The notes under the pieces: generated by a model | The model's input: the letters and a program-made list of their open reading frames with translations, nothing else | The model's database searches: none | Told to the model about the DNA's origin: nothing | Shown here: positions 52,569-61,276 of the stretch, piece by piece | How positions within the stretch are numbered: the first letter of the stretch is position 1 | How the letters are laid out: each line of letters begins with the position of its first letter | From: Cololabis saira | Lineage: Eukaryota > Chordata > Actinopteri > Beloniformes > Belonidae | Assembly: GCF_033807715.1 (NCBI RefSeq) | Contig: NC_084607.1 | Coordinates: 15,424,941-15,488,940 of the forward strand | Length of the DNA stretch: 64,000 nt | Direction of reading: 5' to 3' | Program-made: the position numbers and the translations under genes

Positions 52569-55037
52569 TTAAACAAAACAGCAGGCTTTCCTGAGAGCTC
52601 TTCCAATACATGAGAAAAACCGTTTGGTGCGACTGGTTTTCTTTGATACAGTCATCAAGTGTTTTTTCACACAGGACAAAAATTTGTTGTCCATGACTGG
52701 CTTCTCTAATTCCAGGCATATCAGTATAATATCTTGGCAGTGCCACATTTTCAGGAGGTCTTTATAAATGGCCTTTTTGAGGTTTGCTATCTTCTTTACA
52801 TGAAAATCTTCACAATCAACTAAAGCCCAAATCTTGGGGAACAGTCGCTCAGTGACAGCATAAAAGCGGTCATGCGGGAAGTCCCCTTTTGACTTTTCAA
52901 CTATTCTCAATATCAGTTTGTTAAGAAGCATTCTCAGAGCTGTTTTGACTTCTTCCTTTGCCCCTGTGGTAGCTTCACATGTTTCCTGTGATCCGATGGC
53001 AGCCACTGGACCAGTTTCTATAGGTTCTACAGTGCTGGGATCAGAGATATGGTGGACTGGTGACATTGAAACTGGAAGACAATCATCCTTTTCAGAGACA
53101 GACTGGACCACACTCCGCGGAGAGGATACAGGTTCCTGTTGAAGGACTTTGGGTGTTTGGACTTCTGCAGGTTTTGGCAAAATGACTGTTTCCTGCTCAG
53201 AGATTGTGGGTGGTTCATTCTCTGTTTCAGATTCTGAAGAAAGGGCAAATTCTTCAACTTGGGTGGATTGTGATGCACTTTCCACTGATGCACTTTGTTC
53301 CTCAGATATTTCCTCTCTGTGTCGTTGAGGTTTGCACATAGGTGTCTGCTCAGAGATTGCGGGTGGTTCATCCTCTGTTTCAGCTTTGGAAGAAAATGGT
53401 TCCTGCTTAGAGATCTTAGGTGTCTTTTCCTCTGTTGCAGAAACTGTTTTAGTGTCGTTCTGAAATTGTTTAAATATGTGTTCTTTGAAAAGGTCGAGAA
53501 TTACGTCATGTGTCCTTGGTTCTTCTAAAATTAAAATCATCATTTCTTCTTCCGCGCAGTCACTTATTGCACAAAGATCGTTGAAAATGTGATGTGTGAT
53601 TAGCATAAATCTCTCTTTGGGGATGAGAAAATGACTTCCTTCTACTTTATCCAAAATGAGTGTAAAAAAAACAGTTTCAAAAGTCGCTGATACGTTTTCT
53701 GGTAAGGGCATCTGGTTTGACTTCTTTAGAGCAAGACGAAACAGAGCCCTAAGGAATAAGCTCACAACTGCTTCCCAAGTGTCCCCCTGTTCCTGTTCCT
53801 CTTCCTGGTCGCTTGAATCTCTGGAATCAGTCTTCTCACACACAAATTCCTCCTCCTGGGTGGATTGTGATGAACTTTCCACTGATGCACCTTGTTCCTC
53901 AGATATTTCCTCGCTGTGTCGTTGAGGTTTGCACATAGGTGTCTGCTCAGAGATTGCGGGTGGTTCATCCTCTGTTTCAGCTTTGGAAGAAAATAGTTCC
54001 TGCTTAGAGATCTTAGGTGTCTTTTTCTCTGTTGCAGAAACTGTTTTAGTGTCCTTCTTCAATTGTTTAAATATGTGTTCTTTGAAAAGGTCGAGAATTA
54101 GGTCATGTGTCCTAAATTCTTCTAAAATTAAAGTCATCATTTCTTCTTCCGCGCAGTCACTTATTGCACAAAGTTCGTCGAAAATGTCATGTGTGATTTC
54201 CATAAATCTCTTTCTGGGGATAACAAAATGACTTCCTTCTACTTCATCCAAAATGAGTGTTAAAACAGTGTCAAAATTGTCTGCTAATTTTTTTAGTTTG
54301 GGCTTCTGGTTTGACTTATTTAGAGCAACACGTAACAGGCCCTTAAGGAATAAGCTCACAACTGATACGCAAGTGTCCCCCTGTTCCTGTTCCTCTTCCT
54401 GGTCGCTTGAATCTCTGGAATCAGTCTTCTCACACACAGATTCCTCCTCTTGGGTGGATTGTGATGGACTTTCCACATATGCACCTTGTTCCTCAGATAT
54501 TTCCTCGCTGTGTCGTTGAGGTTTGCACATGTTGACCAGGAATTCTCTTATTAACATCAGAGAAACCTGAACCATATTGTCAATATTATCGACATCACTG
54601 ATCTGTTTTACAAAAGGTGCAGCAGGGTCCTGATCAGAGTGGATGGAGGATTCTGGTTTGTTTTCCACATGATGCATGGCTTCTCTCTTGAAGAAGTCTG
54701 AGATATCCATGTAGGCTTGCTTGGTAATGCCCTGGACTATCTCCTCACAGGTGACGGTTCGTTTAAGAATCTGGGTCAGAACTGATGCTGCTAATTGTTT
54801 TGTCATTTTAAACTGAAGTGAAGCTAGCATATCAGTGGTGTGGTCGTCTGGAGAACCAGTGGTGACACTCTCCCACTGTTTTGCTGTAATGGTGCTGAAG
54901 AAGTTATGAATAAGGGGCTCAATAACATCGGCAGTTAAGGCCACCTTTACTTCCTGCGGGATCATTATGTTTTGAACGCGTTTAATCCAGTGTAACAAAA
55001 ATGTTTTGCTGTGATCGTCTGCACGGATTATTGTCAA
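52569..55037 (-). CDS. Unrecognised large tandem-module protein, paralogue A (5' end uncertain)
   Basis: An open frame of 822 codons in one exon. Counting from its first codon: residues 1-169 form a helical N-terminal domain. Residues 170-367 and 368-566 are two tandem modules of about 198, each an acidic Ser/Glu-rich linker starting MCKPQR followed by a helical domain with an FxxITHxIFxxLCAISDC signature. A third linker is followed by a unique Ser/Pro region, and residues about 690-822 are a divergent helical domain (RFYAVTERLFPKIWALVDC) with a basic end, RALRKACCFV. The frame opens after an in-frame stop without an ATG; the first ATG is at 54965. CATTCCAG just upstream (near 55050) could be an acceptor for an unseen first exon. 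The stop codon runs into a 12-A tract. I recognise no family and propose no function. Confidence 0.75.
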   Translation of the reverse strand: MTIIRADDHSKTFLLHWIKRVQNIMIPQEVKVALTADVIEPLIHNFFSTITAKQWESVTTGSPDDHTTDMLASLQFKMTKQLAASVLTQILKRTVTCEEIVQGITKQAYMDISDFFKREAMHHVENKPESSIHSDQDPAAPFVKQISDVDNIDNMVQVSLMLIREFLVNMCKPQRHSEEISEEQGAYVESPSQSTQEEESVCEKTDSRDSSDQEEEQEQGDTCVSVVSLFLKGLLRVALNKSNQKPKLKKLADNFDTVLTLILDEVEGSHFVIPRKRFMEITHDIFDELCAISDCAEEEMMTLILEEFRTHDLILDLFKEHIFKQLKKDTKTVSATEKKTPKISKQELFSSKAETEDEPPAISEQTPMCKPQRHSEEISEEQGASVESSSQSTQEEEFVCEKTDSRDSSDQEEEQEQGDTWEAVVSLFLRALFRLALKKSNQMPLPENVSATFETVFFTLILDKVEGSHFLIPKERFMLITHHIFNDLCAISDCAEEEMMILILEEPRTHDVILDLFKEHIFKQFQNDTKTVSATEEKTPKISKQEPFSSKAETEDEPPAISEQTPMCKPQRHREEISEEQSASVESASQSTQVEEFALSSESETENEPPTISEQETVILPKPAEVQTPKVLQQEPVSSPRSVVQSVSEKDDCLPVSMSPVHHISDPSTVEPIETGPVAAIGSQETCEATTGAKEEVKTALRMLLNKLILRIVEKSKGDFPHDRFYAVTERLFPKIWALVDCEDFHVKKIANLKKAIYKDLLKMWHCQDIILICLELEKPVMDNKFLSCVKKHLMTVSKKTSRTKRFFSCIGRALRKACCFV

Positions 55038-55093
55038 ACGACTTCGAACTGGAATGACGCCAGTACAGTATCAAAGGAGTCATGCGTCACAGC

Positions 55094-55143
55094 TGCGCAT
55101 GCGCTCTTCTGTGTTTTCGTTGCGTGCCGCTGCAATGACGTCA
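55094..55143 (-). promoter_or_regulatory. Candidate promoter of paralogue A: NRF1 palindrome and perfect CRE
   Basis: TGCGCATGCGCT (55094-55105) matches the NRF1 consensus and TGACGTCA (55136-55143) is a perfect CREB/CREM/ATF site. They lie about 60-110 bp upstream of the opening of the frame. The surrounding 80 bp is CpG-rich, unlike the rest of the intergenic DNA. Confidence 0.55.
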
Positions 55144-55309
55144 CCAACCCCTCGGCCGCAGCGTCGCGTCTGTTTATGTTAATGTAGCGCAGATATAGTA
55201 ACGGAGCAAATAAAGAGTATTTTACCCGAGTTGAAGCTGATAAATGTTTTACAGACACAGGAAGCATTTATTCTGCACGACTTGAAAACCACAGAATAAA
55301 CCTCTCTCT

Positions 55310-55440
55310 CTCTCTTCAGAATCAGAATCAGAATCAGAATCAGAAAGGGGGTTTATTGCCAAGTTTGTTAACACACACAAGGAATTTGTTGTGGTGATTG
55401 GTGCAATACAGTAAAAATAAAAATATAAAAACAAACAGAT
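55310..55440 (-). repeat. Dispersed fish repeat with (AGAATC)n head
   Basis: A CT run and AGAATCAGAATCAGAATCAG tandem precede GGGGGTTTATTGCCAAGTTT and AACACACACAAGGAATTTG, a common fish dispersed repeat, probably SINE- or LINE-tail derived. A related short stretch is near 3229. Confidence 0.6.
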
Positions 55441-58023
55441 ATATAGAGATAAAGTAAGAGATAGAATAATGTAAAATGTATAAACAGAAATAAACAGAAA
55501 TGTACAATATGAGGATTAAAAAGTGCCGGATATGGGTCTTACAAAAAGTGACGTAGGATGGCAGATGACAGGTAAAATGTATAAACAGAAATTAACAATA
55601 TAAACAGAAATGTACAATATGGTACACAATATGGAGTGAATATATGGTAATATTCACGCTCTCTCACTATATACACATATATACATATAATGTGTGTGTA
55701 TGTATAATAAAACATTGCAATATAAAATCCAGATAACCAACAGGATGTTATGGATCCCTTTCCTGTTGTTCAGCATTGGAGTTTGTAGTCCCTCTTTTAA
55801 AAAAAAAAAGTCAACTGTGGAGCTGATTTTATCAGGCCATTAACGTGATATTGGAATGACTTGTGGCTAGGGTAAGTTGGAGTGAGTTGGCTTTGCTTCT
55901 CTTAAATCAGATTAATCAACTTCTTCATTTGTTTTCATTGACTAAAATAGTAATGGCAGTAACTCAGATGCTTTCATTTAAATTGGTCCAGCCTGGTCAG
56001 GCTGTCTGGGTTCAGTTAGAACAGGTGCAGGCTCAATACCTTAAAACCTTGATACACCTTGTGGACAATGATTGTTAAGAACAATTGGAACAATAGGAAT
56101 GTTATAATTTTATTCCACAAAGCACATTATGAGGACTGAACCGGACAAACTATTGTTACAATGTGTAAAAAAAAAAACACTTAAGGTAAACACTTTTTTT
56201 TTATTTCATTGAGCATTATTTTCATTTAATTCATAATCAAATTCCTAATTTCATTTTGCATTTAAATATTAATTAATTTCATCCCAGAGGTCAGAGTTGT
56301 TTCAGAGAGTGGTTCTGTGAAGAAAAGGCATTGTCATTTGTCCATAGCGAGGCAGCTGATGGGTGAGGTAGCCCAGACTAAATGTAGCATTTTCTTTGTT
56401 CTGCAGCAATATTGCTGCAATAAAGCATTTGAAATACACTTTAAATATTCTTGTTTTGCTAGTATCATTCCTCTTGAAATGATGGGAAAATGCATAATTT
56501 AGTGTTGAATAACGTGCCAGGCATGTGCACCCCCTCTGATATGAGATACAGCCCTAGTCATCATTTTCTAGAACCGGCCCTGGGGTGAGCTGCAGCAGTT
56601 AGATGACAGCTTCATCCACACCTACTAATTTTAAACTTACCACACGTTTTGTGGCTTCTTTCAGATCCGACACCAACCTGGACATTTTTTTTCTTATTCT
56701 ACTCACTGGGAGTTGAGCTGTGCCTTAGTTGGGTTCCTGTTTTAAGAAACCCCCCAAATGATCCTTAAAACGAAACCAAAAAAAAGAAAGGCATTGTTGT
56801 GGATGCTTTATAAACTACGTCATGTGTTTTAAAATGCACTTTTTTGAAAATAAAAGAATATCCCTTTATTTTGTGTAAGTGTTGCTTAATACACCGGTGT
56901 ATTGAAGTCAAATGTAACAGAGTATGTACTTTGTTCTTTTCTATGATTGCATATCAGCTGGAGTTGCTTATTAGTTTAAATATTTACTCAATAAAAAATG
57001 TAAACTGAAACAGTTTTGACAAAAGTCTCTTACATTTATATTTGTAAATATATACATTGAATTAGAAGAGGAATTGTTTCTGTAATTACTGGTATCATAT
57101 TTAAAGATCCCAGATTAAAGTAGTTGATTATACGTTTAATCATGTCGTGATTTTATCCTCTTTCTTTTTTTTGAAGAAATATTAAATAGATTGGATCTAT
57201 AAACTCTGGAAGAAGTTTAAACCAAAGTTATATTGATGAGGAATCAGGGAAATAAAGGAATACATGATGGATTATTGACGGTGTTTGCTGAGGGCAGACC
57301 AGACGTGTAACAGGTCTTCAGCTGTTAGTGATCCTGTCAAAGTCCAACTATTTCCCCCAGGGTCCACAGATATTCACCATCAACGTGCCACAGGACCGTA
57401 AAGTGGAAAATTCAACAACAAAAGAGCATTTTAACCCAAATAAAACTGTAAAAAAAAAAAAGGAAAGCAGATGACCCAGGCAACCATTTAGCTTTGAGTG
57501 AACAGTCATGACCATCACACAAAGAGACATTTTGTGTATTGTTTTTTTTATATATATATTTTTTAATTATTATTGTTTTGGTTATAATAATTAGTAGAGC
57601 ATTTTAGTTCTCGTGGGAAGTTGGAGCCTAAACAGAATGCAGCTTACACAATTTCAGGAAAGGTGAGGCTGGAGACGGGCAGGCAGGTGACCCCAAAGAT
57701 GGAAGCAACTTCCTGCCGGATGCCTGTGGTGTCATGACAACAGCAGACCGCAGGAAAACAGGAGTTACCAAACAGGTACATTTCAGCTTGTTCAACTTCT
57801 TTCCTCCCAGGTTCCCCGAGGAGGTCACTGATATCTCATCCACAGCAGCTGTTAAGATGCACAGGAGACTCTTGTTCAACTTTTCAGATATCTAGTGCCA
57901 AACTGAGAGCTCATCATCACATGTTATGAACATATCGTGTGTGTAATATGTCAAGTGGCTGTTTTATATGTTAAATTGGAAAAGGAAAACCCATTAACAC
58001 GTAAAACTATGCCCTGATGAAGA
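55441..58023. other. AT-rich intergenic spacer between the duplicated blocks
   Basis: Near-duplicate short blocks around 55460-55500 and 55575-55620 (ATAAACAGAAATGTACAATAT) and AT-rich tracts. No supported gene. An 83-codon minus frame at 57628-57879 has no supporting features. Confidence 0.4.
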
Positions 58024-58863
58024 AACCTCTTACATAAAAATGGATGGATGTACTGAAAGAAAAAAAATCTCATTCTCATTCTTGACAGTTACTGTAGTTC
58101 AAAAATGAAATTCTACTATTATTATTATTATTATTGTTATAATTATTATAATAATAATCATTATTATGATTATTATGATTATTATGATGATTATTATTAT
58201 TATTATTATTATTATTCACTTACTGACACTTAACAAGCAGGTGGGTTGATACCAAGTGGAGGCAGATGCAGGGGCTGATCTGCACTTGGAGTTTAGAGGA
58301 CCAATCTGCAGATTCAAGCTCTGCTTGTTAGTGGAATGCCATGAACAAGTTATCAAAACCTTTGTTGACTCTGTCAATTGTCCATCTTTTAAAAAACACA
58401 GTGAGGCAGTCTGAAAACTGGCTTGATGGCAGTTTAATCTGATTTGAACCTCTGAGAAGACCTTTCATTTTTCAGTGAGTTCAGTGAAAACACAATATTT
58501 TACACAAGAGGGCAGCAGTACTCTAATCACAAACTGCTGACTCACTAAAGGTTCAAACGTTCAACTGTTCTGACATACCGGTATTATACATTCAACAGCA
58601 TATGCTGAGATTGATGTCAATAAAGGTTTTAATTTGTGGATACTGATGTTGGAAATATTGAGATTTTACAGGGTTTTTTAAAATACTTTTTATTGAACAA
58701 ACACAGGGGTCATAGGATAGCTTATGTAACATGTTTACAGATAAAATAACATGCATTTCAAATGATTCAGTACTGCCACTGTTTGTAAATTCCAGCTATT
58801 TTTCCAACGTTTCTTTCCTATCTCCTCTTGGAGACCTACACCCTTCCCTAGGGAATAGGTCAG
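58024..58863. repeat. Segmental duplication flank, copy B
   Basis: Partner of 47264-48045. Its ATT microsatellite (about 58117-58215) is interrupted with inverted AAT/ATT units. Homology ends at GGGAATAGGTCA, where unrelated sequence starts. Confidence 0.88.
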
Positions 58864-59756
58864 GGGTCTTCAACTAGATTAGGCAGGGGGCAACATCTGC
58901 ATAAGGACTGTATGGAGAGGGCCACACTGCGTGCGCGCACAAAGCACGCAGGTGGAAAATTTGGGGGTTTTCAAAATGTATTTTGCACTCAAAGACGAAG
59001 ATTTATGTATATATAATACATTTGTGCTCATGAATGAGCAGGAGAATATATCTGTCTAGTTTACATATGAATTATGTATTAATTGTTTCCAGATTTAGTC
59101 ATTGTGAATGTTAAATATAATATTCAGATAAATAAATATTATTTTAAATGCAAGTTCATTTTGAAACCATGCATTGTGCAAACTTAATGAAGTTGATATT
59201 GACCTACTTTTAATAAAACATGCCATAATGACAAAGCACCACTTTCAACCAAGATTTCCTTATTTGAATATTATATTAAGCATTGAGCACAAGCATTTAG
59301 GTCCATAGTAGCCAGTTTGATGTTATAAATAAGCAAGCAAAATATTAACCATAAGCTCCTTTATTTATGACACATCTGTGCATTATATCAGCAAAACAAA
59401 ACAATCGCATGAAATTATAGGAGGCTTCGAAGTCCTCATTTAGAGATTCAAATGAAAAAAAATTCAGGCCAATCCTAGAAGCCTAATGATGTAAACAAGT
59501 CCTCTATACAACGGAGGTTAATAACAAATAATTTGACAAACTTTATCACTGTGCAACACTGGCAAAAAATCCGAAGTAGTAAAAAACATCTCCAACAGAG
59601 ATTTACATGTACAAACACTGTCCAATGAATCATTAAACAACTGTAAAGGGTACCAAGCATCTTAAACTTTTATTAATTAACAAAATGCGATATGTAAACC
59701 ATGTTAGTTTCGCTTACTTCGTCACTTCCGGCCAGCGGCCAGAAGTGCTTTTTTTT
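58864..59756. repeat. Probable transposon-derived insert next to copy B flank
   Basis: It begins GGGGTCTTCAACTAGATTAG and GGGCAACATCTGCATAAGGA, a pattern I associate with dispersed fish repeats, then AT-rich noncoding sequence up to the CCAT tail of LINE copy B. No frame worth calling. Confidence 0.4.
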
Positions 59757-61256
59757 TTTCCATCCATCCATCCATTGTCCACCGCATTATCCGAGTCCGG
59801 GTCGCGGGGGCAGCAGTCGGAGCAGGGATCCCCAGACTTCCCTCTCCCCGGACACTTCCTCCAGCTCTTCCGGGGGGACTCCAAGGCGTTCCCAGGCCAG
59901 CCGAGTGACGTAGTCACTCCAGCGTGTCCTGGGTCTTCCTCGGGGCCTCCTCCCGGTGGGACATGCCCGGAACACCTCACAAGGGAGGCGTCCAGGGGGC
60001 ATCCTATACAGGTGCCCGAGCCACCTCAGCTGGCTCCTCTCGATGTGGAGGAGTAGCGGCTCTACTCCGAGCTCCTCACCCTATCTCTAAGGGAGCGCCC
60101 CGCCACCCTGCGGAGGAAACTCATTTCGGCCGCTTGTATCCGGGATCCCGTTCTTTCGGTCATGACCCAGAGTTCATGACCATAGGTGAGGGTGGGAACG
60201 TAGATCGACCGGTAAACCGAGAGCTTTGCCTTTCGGCTCAGCTCCCTCTTCACCACGACGGACCGATACAATGACCGCATTACTGCGGCCGCCGCACCGA
60301 TCCGCCTGTCGATCTCGCGCTCCGTTCTCCCCTCACTCGTGAACAAGACCCCAAGATACTTAAACTCCTCCACCTGAGGAACTCTCCCCCGACCTGGAGG
60401 GTGCAAGCCACCTTTTTCCGGTCGAGAACCATGGCCTCAGACTTAGAGGTGCTGATTCTCATCCCAGCCGCTTCACACTCGGCTGCAAACCGCCCCAGTG
60501 CATGCTGAAGGTCCTGGCTCGAGGGAGCCAACAAGACCACATCATCTGCAAAAAGCAGAGATGAAATCAAGTGGCTCCCGAACCGTACCCCCTCCGGCCC
60601 CTGGCTGCGCCTAGAAATTCTGTCCATAAAAATAATGAACAGAACCGGTGACAAAGGGCAGCCCTGCCGGAGTCCAACACGCACCGGGAACAGGTCTGAC
60701 TTACTGCCGGCAATGCGAACCAAGCTCCTGCTCCAGTCATACAGGGACCGTACAGCCCTCAGCAGAGGGCCTCCGACCCCATACTCTCGGAGCACCCCCC
60801 ACAGGATGCCACGTGGGACACGGTCGAAAGCCTTCTCCAAGTCCACAAAACACATGTGGACTGGTTGGGCAAACTCCCATGCGCCCTCGAGCACCCTGCG
60901 GAGGGTGTAGAGCTGGTCCAGCGTTCCACGGCCAGGGCGAAAACCGCATTGTTCCTCTTGAATCCGAGGTTCGACTATCGGCCGAATTCTCCTCTCCAGC
61001 ACCCTGGAATAGACTTTCCCCGGGAGGCTGAGGAGTGTGATTCCCCGGTAGTTGGAACACACCCTCCGGTCCCCCTTTTTGAAGAGAGGTACCACCACCC
61101 CGGTCTGCCAGTCCAGAGGCACTGTCCCCGACTGCCACGCGATGCTGCAGAGGCGTGTCAGCCACGACAGCCCCGCAACATCCAGAGACTTGAGGTACTC
61201 AGGGCGGATCTCATCCACCCCCGGTGCCTTGCCACTGAGGAGCTTTTTTTTTTTAT
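59757..61256 (-). mobile_element. 5'-truncated LINE copy B (reverse transcriptase to CCAT tail)
   Basis: CCAT repeat at 59759-59775 (3' end), C-terminal region in frames 59714-60002 and 60062-60406, and reverse transcriptase in 60280-61250, from LSGKAPGVDEIRPEYLK through SNYRGITLLS, CGFRPGRGT, FVDLEKAFD and LLFADDVVLL. The endonuclease is missing. At least two frameshifts. The truncated 5' edge falls only about 25 bp beyond the stop codon of paralogue B. Confidence 0.9.
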
Positions 61257-61276
61257 CCTGCACAATATGTTTTTTT

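Noticed and set aside
52569..55037. Paralogue A as a domesticated retroelement gag or envelope gene
   Set aside because: No zinc knuckle, protease, reverse transcriptase or membrane-fusion features; the only nearby retroelement is an independent LINE in separate frames.
55034..55267. Minus frame upstream of paralogue A containing FDTVLASFQFEVV, resembling the module's FDTVLTLILDEV
   Set aside because: Tempting as a degenerate module, but it is 13 residues, out of frame with paralogue A and ends in a stop; chance similarity cannot be excluded.
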